Below are positions 46,020 to 55,268 of a DNA stretch of 64,000 bases, piece after piece (within the stretch, counting starts at the first letter, position 1; each line of letters begins with the position of its first letter). The translations under genes and the position numbers were made by a program. The stretch covers positions 29,696 through 93,695 of the forward strand of contig CALVDQ010000010.1 in assembly GCA_944326325.1 (NCBI GenBank), written 5' to 3'. The notes under the pieces are model-generated. The model had not been told where the DNA came from and searched no databases. It worked only from the letters and a program-made list of their open reading frames with translations. The DNA is from an uncultured Bacteroidales bacterium. GTDB taxonomy: Bacteria > Bacteroidota > Bacteroidia > Bacteroidales > UBA932.

Positions 46020-49000
46020 TTAAAATGTTGCCTTTACCCCGAAGAACACTGTCCGCGGGATGGAATATCCTCCGTTGGAATTAACCCCGTATTCAGGATT
46101 ATACATTGATGAAGCCGTGATGTAGAACAGGTTCTGCCCGGTCACGGACAGGGTGAGGTCCTGCATCTTTATCGCGCGGACCCATTTTTCAGGAAGGGAC
46201 CAGCTCAGGGCTATCTCCCTGGCGCAGATGTAGCTCTGCTCGTCGTAGAAAATGTTGCTCATCCTGTAGTTGTTCCTGTTCTTCGTGTCGGCATACATCA
46301 GGATAGGGTAGGTAGCATCCGGGTTTTCCGGAGACCATGTGTCCTTGCTTTCCTTCAGGGTGTTGAAAGTTCCCTGGGAAAGGGCCATGTAATACTGCTT
46401 CCTCGCATTCTGGGCGACATAGTCGGCCGCATAGTCGAACCTTGCGTAGAGGGAAAGGCCCTTCCAGTCCACCGAAAGGTTCAGGCCGCCGACCCATCTC
46501 GGAATCGTGTTCCCCATACATACCTGGTCGTACTGGTCTATCTTGTTGTCCCCGTTGACATCATAGAAAATCGCGTCTCCCGGCTGGAGAAGCTGTCCAC
46601 GGGCCTGTTCATCAGCTGTGAGGGTATTCCACACGGCCGGACCGTAGATTGTACCCGAGGTAGGTGTAGTGTCCACATACCAGCCGTAGTTCTGCAGGTC
46701 CTCTTCGCTCCGGACGATGTTCACCATCTGGTAGGCGTATGCCGTCCCGTATTCCTGACCTTCCTGGTATCCTCCCACCCATACAAGGTTCCCGGAGGCG
46801 TCATAGACCTGGCTTCCGCCCTGACGGTTGTTCACGTTGCCGTTATCCGGGAGCTGCAGGATTTTCGAGCGCATATAGGTGGCGTTTCCGCCGAGCTTTA
46901 TCTTCCAGTCCCTGTTCCGGAAGAGGGTGGCGTCAAACTCGAACTCTATTCCCCGGTTCCTGACACTGCCGTTGTTGGTGTACTGGTTGCCTACGCCTGC
47001 GGAGCTCGGGAACGGCACATTGGCAAGCAGGTCGGACGTGACCTTGTTGTATGCCCCGAGAGAAAGGCTGAGCCTGTCCCACAGAACTGCTTCCACGGCG
47101 AGGTCCACAGAGGTTGTCTTCTCCCAGCGGAGGTCCGGATAAGGAAGATTGTCTATCAGAATCCCGTAGTCACCGTCGTAGAGTCCGGTCTTGTCGTAGC
47201 TTCCCTGGAGGTCGTATGCTCCCGCAAGGATATTGACATTCCCGTTCTGCCCGTAACCGGCACGGAGCTTCAGGCTCGTGAGCCAGTTCCTGGACGGGGC
47301 CATGAAATTCTCCTTGTGGATGTTCCATGCCGCGCTCACGCCGGGGAAGAAGCCCCACTTGTTGTTCACGAGCTTGGAGTAGCCGTCGTACCTCGCCGAG
47401 AAGGAGAAGAGGTATTTCCCCATATAGTCATAGCTGGCATTCCCGAATATGGACATGCTGCGCTCACGGACATGGGTGGAGTTCATGCTTATGGCGGAGA
47501 TGTTGTCGTCCTCGGTCTTGTCGATATAGCCGAGGCTTATGAAGTCATCGGTGTCAGAGCCCTGGCCCGCTGCCGAGAGCCCGAAATTGTACTTGTCGTA
47601 GAATTCGTAGCCGGCAGTTACGCTGAGGTTGTGGTCATTCCAGGAGTTCTCGTAGTTCACTATAGCGTTATAGGTCTGGGAAAGCATCCTCGAATAGCTG
47701 GCGGAAGCTTTGCGGTCGCTGTTGTAGGTGCCAGGACGGGTAATATAGGTCTTGTTGAACCTCTCGGTTTCCTTCATGTTGAAATACCACATCCCGTTCA
47801 GCTTTACGGACAGGTGGTCTGTGACGGTGAAGTTCAGGCCCTGGGCCATCGAGAACTTGTAGTTTGTGTTCCTCCTGTAGAAACTGTCCTTGGCGGCGTC
47901 CCAGTTCCCGTTCTCCCAGTTCGTGGTACAGATGATAGGGTCCCCGTCGAGGTTGTACTGCCTCATCGTAGGAGGGGCCGAGAACATGATTCCGAAGAAG
48001 TTGGCGTCACCGCCGCCGATATAGTCGCTCACCTGTGTGCTGTTAGAGCGGGAGAAGTTCAGAGAGCTCACCGACTCCAGCCAGTCCGTGATCTTGTAGG
48101 AACCGTTGGTCACGAAGGATATCCTGTCATATCCGGAAACCACCGGGAAACCGTTCTCGTCGTAGTAGCCGAGGCTCGCGTAATACTTGCCCTTCTCGTT
48201 TCCCCCTGAAGCGGAAACATTGTAGTCCTGGGTCAGGGCCATCCCCCTGACAGACACTTCGCTCGGGGTGAACTCATTGTAGATGATGGTCTGCCCGGTG
48301 ATAGGGTCGGTCATGGACTTGTAACCCTGCTCCAGCAGGAAAGCGTTTTCGTCGGTAAGGAACATCGGGCTGTACACGCCCTCGACGGCGGCGTTCCCGT
48401 CGGCATAGTAGTCGTTTCCTGTCCCGTAAGGCCCGGACGAAGTCAGGAGTGCGTCATTCCCGGAGCGGTGGGCCGCCAGTCTCATATAGTAAAGGTAGTC
48501 GTCGGCCGACAGGAACTCGTTGGTCTTCCTTAAATAGTTGAGCCCGACATTGGCCTTGAAGGATATCTCCGCCTTCCCCACATGTCCTCTCTTGGTGGTA
48601 ACGAGGACTACTCCGGCATTTGCCTTGGCTCCGTAAAGGGCTGTCGCAGCCGCATCCTTGAGTATTTCTATGGACTCTATATCGTTGGCGTTGATATCAT
48701 CCATGTTGTCCCTCTGGATCCCGTCAATTACGTACAACGGGGTTCCCGAACCGTCCAGGGCGGCTCCTCCCCTTATGACGATGGATGGTGACGAGCCAGG
48801 CTGCCCGGAAGTGGTAGCCACCCTCACACCCGTGACCGTACCGGCCAGGGCGGAAAGGGCATTGGACCTTACACCGTTTTCAAGCACCTCTCCCGAGACC
48901 TTGGAAATGGCTGCGGTCAGCTTGTCCCTGGAGACGGTGCGCCCGTATCCGGTGACCACTGACTCGCTCAGGCTCAGGGCATCGTCCTTCAGGGCGACGT

Positions 49001-49310
49001 TTATCACATTCCTGTCCCCGACAGTCATGGTTTCAGTCATGTAGCTGAGGGAGTTGAAGACAAGTACACTCCCGGCGCCCCGGACCACTATGGAGTATTT
49101 GCCGTCAATGTCAGTGACCGCACCGTTGTTGGTGCCCTGTTCCATTACGGCGGCACCTATCAGAGGATTCCCGTCGGAATCCGAGACCGTACCGGTCACA
49201 GTCACCCCGGACTGGGCCCCGGCCGCTACTGCGGAAAACAGCAGCACTGCAACAAGCAGAAGCCTGGTTCTGCCTATATTAAATATATTAAAATCAAATA
49301 ACATGGTCAT
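46020..49310 (-). CDS. SusC-family TonB-dependent transporter of the nan locus
   Basis: About 1096 residues from the ATG at 49310; another in-frame ATG at 49304 would remove two. A signal peptide (RLLLVAVLLFSAVAAGAQ) leads to a carboxypeptidase-D-like repeat (TVTGTVSDSDGNPLIGAAVM). The plug follows: SVVTGYGRTVSRDKLTAAIS, PLYVIDGIQRDNMDDINAND and IESIEILKDAAATALYGAKANAGVVLV. The 22-strand barrel ends RTVFFGVKATF. With its SusD it should import sialic acid or sialo-oligosaccharides. It is larger than the first SusC (1014 residues). Confidence 0.96.
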   Translation of the reverse strand: MTMLFDFNIFNIGRTRLLLVAVLLFSAVAAGAQSGVTVTGTVSDSDGNPLIGAAVMEQGTNNGAVTDIDGKYSIVVRGAGSVLVFNSLSYMTETMTVGDRNVINVALKDDALSLSESVVTGYGRTVSRDKLTAAISKVSGEVLENGVRSNALSALAGTVTGVRVATTSGQPGSSPSIVIRGGAALDGSGTPLYVIDGIQRDNMDDINANDIESIEILKDAAATALYGAKANAGVVLVTTKRGHVGKAEISFKANVGLNYLRKTNEFLSADDYLYYMRLAAHRSGNDALLTSSGPYGTGNDYYADGNAAVEGVYSPMFLTDENAFLLEQGYKSMTDPITGQTIIYNEFTPSEVSVRGMALTQDYNVSASGGNEKGKYYASLGYYDENGFPVVSGYDRISFVTNGSYKITDWLESVSSLNFSRSNSTQVSDYIGGGDANFFGIMFSAPPTMRQYNLDGDPIICTTNWENGNWDAAKDSFYRRNTNYKFSMAQGLNFTVTDHLSVKLNGMWYFNMKETERFNKTYITRPGTYNSDRKASASYSRMLSQTYNAIVNYENSWNDHNLSVTAGYEFYDKYNFGLSAAGQGSDTDDFISLGYIDKTEDDNISAISMNSTHVRERSMSIFGNASYDYMGKYLFSFSARYDGYSKLVNNKWGFFPGVSAAWNIHKENFMAPSRNWLTSLKLRAGYGQNGNVNILAGAYDLQGSYDKTGLYDGDYGILIDNLPYPDLRWEKTTSVDLAVEAVLWDRLSLSLGAYNKVTSDLLANVPFPSSAGVGNQYTNNGSVRNRGIEFEFDATLFRNRDWKIKLGGNATYMRSKILQLPDNGNVNNRQGGSQVYDASGNLVWVGGYQEGQEYGTAYAYQMVNIVRSEEDLQNYGWYVDTTPTSGTIYGPAVWNTLTADEQARGQLLQPGDAIFYDVNGDNKIDQYDQVCMGNTIPRWVGGLNLSVDWKGLSLYARFDYAADYVAQNARKQYYMALSQGTFNTLKESKDTWSPENPDATYPILMYADTKNRNNYRMSNIFYDEQSYICAREIALSWSLPEKWVRAIKMQDLTLSVTGQNLFYITASSMYNPEYGVNSNGGYSIPRTVFFGVKATF

Positions 49311-49336
49311 TAATTTTAGATTCAATAAAAGATATG

Positions 49337-50602
49337 TCAGAACCAGTATCCCTTGTCCGAGACGGTTCCGGGTATCATGATGACATCAATGCACATCCAC
49401 TCTGCAGGACGGTTCCCTGATGCCCTCGTGAAGCCTTTCTCCGGGCCGGACTCGAAGACAACTACAAGACGTCCGTCGGAAGCGGAAGTCATGTCGGCAT
49501 AGCCTGATGCAAGGTCATAGAGGCAATGCTTCATTGTCCAGGTCTCGGCCCCGGTGATGCTGCGGTACAGGGTCAGGGCGTACCTGTTGTCGTTGTCCGC
49601 GGTAGAGGATGTCCCCGCAGGCCCGCACCAGAAGACTGTACCGTCCCCTGTCCCGAATACACCGGAATGGCAGCCGCCGGAGAGGGACGGAAGGTCGGCA
49701 ACCTTGGATGCCGAAGACCACGTGGCTCCCCCGTCCCCGGAAAAGGAGGCGTACCTGTCGCTCCCGGCCCGGATGTTCATGACAAGCGAGCCGTCTCCCG
49801 CGTCCGCTATCTGGCTCTCGCCGGCCCTTACCTCGGAGGAGGTATTCCAGGTCCTGCCGTTGTCGTCGGAATAGATGCAGATTCCCTTGCTTGAGGAACC
49901 ATCGTACTGGCGGGAAGGAAGTATCATCCTGCCGGCATGCTGGCCGCCGCTGATGCGCGTACCGCTCCCTGGCCCGAATCCGGCGCTGAAGCAGCCTGGA
50001 ACGATGACCTCACCGGTGACATCCTCCGGGGCACTCCACGTCACCCCGTTGTCGGAGGATGAAAGCCTGAATGCCCTGTTGTTGGATGCATCGCTGTTGT
50101 CTTTGAGCCACCTGCAGCAGAACAGGAAGATTTCCCCGTTGCCGGCGACCACAGGGACCGGGTCCATGAAGGCATAGTTCCCGCCGTTGGCGGAGCCGGT
50201 GAGATTCTGCACAGCGGACCAGGTCTTCCCGTTGTCCGTACTGCGCCTCACCACTATGTCGGTATAGCTCTTGTCCCGCCAGGAGTTGTGCCTCGCCTCG
50301 CAGAAGACCAGAAGGGACCCGTCCGCCGCAGTGACCACGGACGGGATGCGCACGGAGTTGGCCTCCGTACCGGAAGCGAATGGCCTGGAAAGGGACTTGT
50401 CACCGGACCAGCCCCTGTAGGATATGGAGGTCTCCAGGCTTTCCTCGGCAATGGTGCCTTCGGTCCCTTCCGGTTCAGTCACCGGATATATTGGATTCAC
50501 CACATCCGGACGCTGTATCTCCTTTCCGGAGCAGGACACGACAGCAGCGCAGAGCAGCAGCATACAGACCGGAGTGTACAGATAGTTCATTATCATCTTC
50601 AT
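49337..50602 (-). CDS. lipoprotein sialidase-like BNR propeller (second sialidase)
   Basis: 421 residues from the ATG at 50602, chosen because the in-frame start at 50620 overlaps the epimerase gene. A lipoprotein signal ends at AVVSCSGKE. The propeller begins with the Arg motif SVRIPSVVTAADGSLLVFCEAR, and Asp boxes are STDNGKTWSAV, SSDNGVTWSA, SDDNGRTWNT and SGDGGATWSS. The acid/base-region FCEARHNS is typical of GH33. It has no separate N-terminal sandwich, unlike the sialidase at 41409. As a surface lipoprotein it would act on the outside of the cell. Confidence 0.88.
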   Translation of the reverse strand: MKMIMNYLYTPVCMLLLCAAVVSCSGKEIQRPDVVNPIYPVTEPEGTEGTIAEESLETSISYRGWSGDKSLSRPFASGTEANSVRIPSVVTAADGSLLVFCEARHNSWRDKSYTDIVVRRSTDNGKTWSAVQNLTGSANGGNYAFMDPVPVVAGNGEIFLFCCRWLKDNSDASNNRAFRLSSSDNGVTWSAPEDVTGEVIVPGCFSAGFGPGSGTRISGGQHAGRMILPSRQYDGSSSKGICIYSDDNGRTWNTSSEVRAGESQIADAGDGSLVMNIRAGSDRYASFSGDGGATWSSASKVADLPSLSGGCHSGVFGTGDGTVFWCGPAGTSSTADNDNRYALTLYRSITGAETWTMKHCLYDLASGYADMTSASDGRLVVVFESGPEKGFTRASGNRPAEWMCIDVIMIPGTVSDKGYWF

Positions 50603-50603
50603 A

Positions 50604-51803
50604 TCATTTCTTGTCAGCATTGTTCATCTCAAGTATTTCAGAGCACAGGGCATGGGCCTGCATCATCATCCTCGGTATGTGGAACGGTCCCTTGAACAGG
50701 TTCCCCTTGGCCGGCTGGGCCACAGTACCGTCCCTGTGCAGGTATCCGAACCATTCCCCGTGCCCGGCGTCAGGAAAGTGAGCATAGGCGTACTCGTGCG
50801 CCCTCCTGTGCATTTCCAGGTATTTCCCGTCTCCGGTGGCGAGGTAGGCGTAGAGGGATGCGATTATGGTCTCGCACTGCGGCCACCAGAACTTCATGTC
50901 CTGGGAATAATCCTGTGGAGGGAAATTCCGGCAGTCGCGGAAATTTATCATCCCGCCGTACTCCTTGTCCCAGCCCCAGTCCCAGGCCCAGTCTATCACC
51001 GTGGCGGCCATGTCCACAAGACTGCGGTCCCACCCGCGGGACCTGGCAACATCGAGGATGAACCAGCCGGTCTCCATGCAGTGGCCCGGGTTGATGACCC
51101 TCCCGTCGCAGGTGTCGATGAACTCGCCCCCAGGCCCGACCGTCTCGAGTATGGTCCTGAACTCCGGATGCATGAAATATCTTGCAAGAGCATCTATGGA
51201 CCTGTCTATCCGGGCATCCAGCACCGGGTCAGAGGAGACTTCCTTCACTACCATTGCCACATTTATGAGCATCATGGTGATGGAATGGGCCTGGGACGGG
51301 ATGTATGTCTTCGGCGGGAGGAAGCCAGGAGTGGAGAGCATCCTGAGGATGTTCCTGAACATGGACACGGCTTTCTCTGCATATCCCGCATCCCCGGACG
51401 CGGCGGAATACTCGGCCATGGCCATGGCCGCGAAGCATTCCGAGAAGACATAGCGCCTTTTCTGCACCGGCCGCCCGTCAGCGGTAACGGAGAAGAACAT
51501 GTGTCCGTCAGCGTCGATACAGTGCCTTTCAATGAACTCCAGGGCACTTTTTGCGGCGTCAAGCCACTCTTTCCGGCCTCCGGCCGTACGGTAAGCCCTG
51601 GACATCACGAAGCCGAAACGCCCCTGGAACCATACGGACTTTGTACCGTCCATCAGTCTCCCGTCCCGGTCCAGGCAGGTGTACACACCACCGTGCTCTC
51701 TGTCAAGGCCGTGTTCCAGCCAGAACGGCAGGATATCGGCCTGCAGGCCACCCATATAGAGGTCCCTGCAGGTCTCGAGAAATGTTTTCTGATTATCTGT
51801 CAT
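50604..51803 (-). CDS. nanE: N-acylglucosamine 2-epimerase (AGE family)
   Basis: 399 residues, the usual length for AGE. The (alpha/alpha)6 barrel shows conserved stretches: LDREHGGVYTCLDRDGRLMDGTKSVWFQGRFGFVMSRAY at the N-terminal half, ECFAAMAMAEYSAA, and INPGHCMETGWFILDVARS with a catalytic His, and PQCETIIASLYAYLATGDGKYLE. It converts ManNAc to GlcNAc without phosphate. This is the NanE of Bacteroides nanLET clusters and is unrelated to E. coli NanE. Stop and next start are adjacent (TGATATG). Confidence 0.93.
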   Translation of the reverse strand: MTDNQKTFLETCRDLYMGGLQADILPFWLEHGLDREHGGVYTCLDRDGRLMDGTKSVWFQGRFGFVMSRAYRTAGGRKEWLDAAKSALEFIERHCIDADGHMFFSVTADGRPVQKRRYVFSECFAAMAMAEYSAASGDAGYAEKAVSMFRNILRMLSTPGFLPPKTYIPSQAHSITMMLINVAMVVKEVSSDPVLDARIDRSIDALARYFMHPEFRTILETVGPGGEFIDTCDGRVINPGHCMETGWFILDVARSRGWDRSLVDMAATVIDWAWDWGWDKEYGGMINFRDCRNFPPQDYSQDMKFWWPQCETIIASLYAYLATGDGKYLEMHRRAHEYAYAHFPDAGHGEWFGYLHRDGTVAQPAKGNLFKGPFHIPRMMMQAHALCSEILEMNNADKK

Positions 51804-51834
51804 GAATGAGATATAATTAGTGATGTATGCGCAA

Positions 51835-53934
51835 TCAATAACCGGTATCCTTCATGCAGCGCACTGCATGGCCGATTATCCTCGCGTTGTTGTTCCTCAG
51901 GTTGAGGTTGGCATAGTCGAAATAGAAGCGGAATGCGTTATTGTTGGTGTTCGGCATGTTCGTCCAGCATCCCTGCACATAGTTCCCGACCCTGAACAGC
52001 TGGAGCTTGCCGCCGTTGTTGAATATCATGCCGCTCATCGGATATGTGGCGCTGCCTGCGCCGGTATTGAATACAAGCCCACCGTTTTCCTTGATATAGG
52101 CCTGGTATTCCGCATCAGAGGAGAAAGAGCCGCCCCAGGATACATGCCAGGTGCCGAAACTGTTCTTCAGGCCATCATTCCCGGCATCGGTAAGGCCTGT
52201 CCAGGCATAGCTGTGAGGCACCCTCCATCCCGGAGGACAAGGGTCATAGATGGTCTTGTGGCCCGACTCGTTGGACGAAGCCTCGGAATACGGGTTCCCC
52301 CAGTAGTCGTCGTGGACTTCCGCCGTCCACATCGGGGCAGTATATACGAACGCCATTGGATACCTGTTCTTGTCTGCATCGCTGAACCCGACCGTCACGG
52401 CAGACCATTCCGACGCTGACGGGGAGCCGGAATCCGAAGACGGCAGAGGAGAAAGCAGCTCTCCCGAGGCGTCATAGGTAGACCTGTAGGATGTGGAAGT
52501 ATAGCCGCTGTCGTCCGGACCAGGGAACGGGTCTTTCCTTCCCCACTGGTACATCAGCCCGTATGAGCCGTTGTCTCCAGAGACATTGGCAAGCTGGTCC
52601 GTGGTGGCCCCGAGGTTGCGGTCCATCAGGACAGGATTGAGATATTCCGTATACTGCGAATATTTGTCATGTATGGTATATGTCACGGCACTGCCTTCGA
52701 GATCCGCATCCGTCACCCATATATGCCAGCTCCAGATTATGTATCCGGCGGCGTCGTACACCGCGATTACGGCATTCCCCTGGCGGAGTCCGGTCCCGGT
52801 TTCCCCGGCGGTGGTGAAGTAGACATAGCCGCTGCGCAGGCGCACGTCCGTCAAGAGGCCCGGCTCTGTCTGCCAGAGTATCGCAGCCGAGGCCGGCGAG
52901 AGGGTCTCAGGAGTGATTCCGGCAGCATCCCCGTTCTGTGAATAGCCAGGTGTGGCCGGGGTCGTGAACCCGTTGCCCATGACAGTTGCCGGGAACTTGT
53001 ACTGCGTACCGGCGAGACCAGCCACGTAGCAGTTGGCCGTGACAGTCCTGCCGTCGTACTGGCTCAGGTCTACGGCACTGTCCTCGAGCACAGACTCATC
53101 GTACCCGTCTATCTGCAGGTCCATATTCCCGCTGAACGCCACTCCGCTGCCGGTCAGGGAGTACGCCTCGTCGCCCTTGGAGACGTTCACGACCACCTCG
53201 CATGAGGAGGCATCCGCCGGCATGGACACGACAGCGTAGCCAGTAAACACCCCTCCGAGGGTGAAGTCCGCCACATTGAGGGTTATTCCCGAGGCCTCGC
53301 CGCCTGTCATTTCCAGGCTGCCGGTCCCTATATCGTAGGTCCAGTCCCCGGTAAGGGTGGCACCGGGCACATTGATGCTTACGGACTCGAGGTTCCACCC
53401 TTCGTATTTTGACGAAGATACGGATATGTGCATCACGTCAAACACGTTTTCCAGGGTGACGTCCACCGCCTCACCTGTGGCTTTCGCCTCCGTGTCCACC
53501 GATGCAGCAAGCAGGGAATATTGCAGAAGATGTGTGGAAGATGTCCCGGCCTGTGACTGCTGGGAAGCCAGTGTCCCGGTCAGTTTCGAGGAAACGTTTG
53601 TTTCTGAATAAGGATAATATACAAGGAATTTATAGTTTCCGGCATCTACCCCCCATCGGGAATCCAGGTAGAACATTCCGGTCGCGGTCCCTGCGGAAGC
53701 CGCGGAAGCCGTCACGGGCTCGTTCGAGAGACCGAGGGCGTCACAGAAAAGGCCGATCCGGCTGGAGGTCGCCCATGAGACCGGAGCACCGTCCACTTCG
53801 GCCGTGCACTTGAGTGTCACCGTATTTTCGGCAGGAGAGGAATAGTCATACCTGTAATCCTCCGCACAGGATACGGCCAGCGCCGCAATTACAGGAAAAG
53901 CGGCGGTTTTCATGATTGATAATGAGTGCTTCAT
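51835..53934 (-). CDS. fimbrillin-family surface lipoprotein with FISUMP C-terminal domain
   Basis: 699 residues. Lipobox LAVSC puts Cys at residue 23. Residues of about 30-290 match the Mfa-like fimbrillin N-terminal module: Ig-like strands with SRIGLFCDALG, AGNYKFLVYYPYS and DVTLENVFDVMHISVSS. The C-terminal half carries a FISUMP (major paralogous) domain with YLNPVLMDRNLGATTDQ, LMYQWGRKDPFPGPD, YDPCPPGWRVPHSY and a final AVRCMKDTGY. No catalytic site is known. Between nanA and the epimerase gene, a surface glycan-binding or adhesin role in the nan locus is inferred. Confidence 0.85.
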   Translation of the reverse strand: MKHSLSIMKTAAFPVIAALAVSCAEDYRYDYSSPAENTVTLKCTAEVDGAPVSWATSSRIGLFCDALGLSNEPVTASAASAGTATGMFYLDSRWGVDAGNYKFLVYYPYSETNVSSKLTGTLASQQSQAGTSSTHLLQYSLLAASVDTEAKATGEAVDVTLENVFDVMHISVSSSKYEGWNLESVSINVPGATLTGDWTYDIGTGSLEMTGGEASGITLNVADFTLGGVFTGYAVVSMPADASSCEVVVNVSKGDEAYSLTGSGVAFSGNMDLQIDGYDESVLEDSAVDLSQYDGRTVTANCYVAGLAGTQYKFPATVMGNGFTTPATPGYSQNGDAAGITPETLSPASAAILWQTEPGLLTDVRLRSGYVYFTTAGETGTGLRQGNAVIAVYDAAGYIIWSWHIWVTDADLEGSAVTYTIHDKYSQYTEYLNPVLMDRNLGATTDQLANVSGDNGSYGLMYQWGRKDPFPGPDDSGYTSTSYRSTYDASGELLSPLPSSDSGSPSASEWSAVTVGFSDADKNRYPMAFVYTAPMWTAEVHDDYWGNPYSEASSNESGHKTIYDPCPPGWRVPHSYAWTGLTDAGNDGLKNSFGTWHVSWGGSFSSDAEYQAYIKENGGLVFNTGAGSATYPMSGMIFNNGGKLQLFRVGNYVQGCWTNMPNTNNNAFRFYFDYANLNLRNNNARIIGHAVRCMKDTGY

Positions 53935-53967
53935 ATTGATTATATAGTATCAGTGTCCATTGTAGTG

Positions 53968-54885
53968 TCAGAACCTGTTGCACCTGGAGAAGAAATCTAT
54001 GGCCTCCAGTTCCTTCTTCATGGAGGCTTCCTCCTCTACGGTCATGTTGCGGAACGGGACCCGGTTCCGGCCGAGGTCCAGGCCTATGAGCTTCATGATC
54101 CGTTTCCCGGCCACTATATTGCCCCTGTAGTTGCATATCACATTTATCACAGCCTGGGCGAAGTTCTGCTTCTCGCGGGCAGTCTCGAGATCCCCGCGCT
54201 CCCAGGCCTCGAGGATTCCTGTCAGCTCACGGCCGTTGTAGTTTGTCGTGCCGCCTATTCCGCCCTGTGCGCCTCCCTGGGCCAGGCTCGGGAGCAGGGT
54301 CTCATCCTGCCCGTGCAGCATGTCGAACTTGCCGTCCTTGTACAGCCGGCACTGGTTATACTCATAGAGGCTCTCGTATGTGTACTTTATGCCAGCGAAA
54401 TTTGGGATACGCCCGTCCACCGCCTTCAGGAAATCAAGCATCGGCAGATAGGCCCCGTTGAAGGCAGGTATATGGTAATAGTAGAAAGGCAGGTCCGGCG
54501 CAGCCGCAGCTATGGCCTCGCAATATTTCACAAGTTCTTCTATCCTCCCTATCTTTGGGAAGGGAGGAGCCATAGCGCCTATGCCCCAGGCCCCTGAAGC
54601 GGCTGCATGGGCCGCAAGGTCCACGCTTTCCTTCAGGCAGCAGCTTCCGACATGAACTATTACCTTGAACCCTTCCGGGACGCAGCCGAGCCACTTCTCG
54701 GCCAGAGACTTCCTCTCCTCCGGCGTCAGCATGTAGCCTTCCCCGGAAGATCCGTTGATGAAGACACCCTTCAGCCCGTTCTTGTGCAGCATTGCCGCAT
54801 ATTCCGGGACAGGGCCGAAATCCACGTTCCCGTCCGCATCGAAAGGTGTGAACGGAGCATCGATCAATCCTTTGATTTTTTCCAT
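53968..54885 (-). CDS. nanA: N-acetylneuraminate lyase
   Basis: 305 residues, DHDPS/NAL family TIM barrel. The Schiff-base lysine is K167 in FAGIKYTYES, and the catalytic tyrosine is Y137 in FYYYHIPA, at E. coli NanA-like positions. The carboxylate-binding GSSGEGY is at 46-52. It splits Neu5Ac into ManNAc and pyruvate in the cytoplasm. It is the first gene of the operon, ahead of the fimbrillin lipoprotein gene, and has a promoter at 54975-55005. Confidence 0.95.
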   Translation of the reverse strand: MEKIKGLIDAPFTPFDADGNVDFGPVPEYAAMLHKNGLKGVFINGSSGEGYMLTPEERKSLAEKWLGCVPEGFKVIVHVGSCCLKESVDLAAHAAASGAWGIGAMAPPFPKIGRIEELVKYCEAIAAAAPDLPFYYYHIPAFNGAYLPMLDFLKAVDGRIPNFAGIKYTYESLYEYNQCRLYKDGKFDMLHGQDETLLPSLAQGGAQGGIGGTTNYNGRELTGILEAWERGDLETAREKQNFAQAVINVICNYRGNIVAGKRIMKLIGLDLGRNRVPFRNMTVEEEASMKKELEAIDFFSRCNRF

Positions 54886-54974
54886 ACCGATACAGTTTGA
54901 AATTTGTCAGCAGAGGCTGCTGTCTCCCCCTGAAAACCCGTCAGGGACAACGGCATCCGCCTGATTAGTCTCAA

Positions 54975-55005
54975 CAAATCTATAAAAACATTTTATTTAG
55001 GCAAT
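54975..55005 (-). promoter_or_regulatory. Bacteroidota-type promoter of the nan operon
   Basis: On the minus strand ATTG (55005-55002), a 19-base spacer and TAGATTTG (54982-54975), about 90 bases before nanA. Confidence 0.6.
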
Positions 55006-55214
55006 AAAAAATTTAATTAAAATTAATTAAAAATATATCTTATTTATATAAAATTTTAATATAAATAGATAATTTATTAATATACAATAATTTAAAGTGA
55101 AATTTACATATTATTACGCAATTTTAATTATTACATTTTTAAAATAAATATCGCCTATATATTCAATTATATAATCAATATTTTGTTTAATTATCAAAAT
55201 TATGTGCATTACAA
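54983..55214. promoter_or_regulatory. very AT-rich divergent spacer between nanA and the ROK gene
   Basis: About 230 bases with very few G or C, unlike the GC-rich genes on both sides. Two TTAATTAA palindromes (55013-55020, 55023-55030) are ten bases apart, one helical turn. It is the probable control region for the divergent ROK regulator and the nan operon; the operator itself cannot be fixed by eye. Confidence 0.5.
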
Positions 55215-55245
55215 TTTGTCCCTGACCGGAAAAAAGTTATCTTTG
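55215..55245 (+). promoter_or_regulatory. Bacteroidota-type promoter of the ROK regulator
   Basis: TTTG at 55215-55218, a 19-base spacer, TATCTTTG at 55238-55245: a perfect -33/-7 pair ending 23 bases before the ATG at 55269. Confidence 0.8.
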
Positions 55246-55268
55246 TATAACCCAAAGCAGGAAAGACC

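Noticed and set aside
44586..46109. 507-codon open frame on the plus strand
   Set aside because: Antisense to the SusD gene of the nan operon; no recognisable motif.
50652..51809. 385-codon open frame on the plus strand
   Set aside because: Antisense to the AGE epimerase gene.
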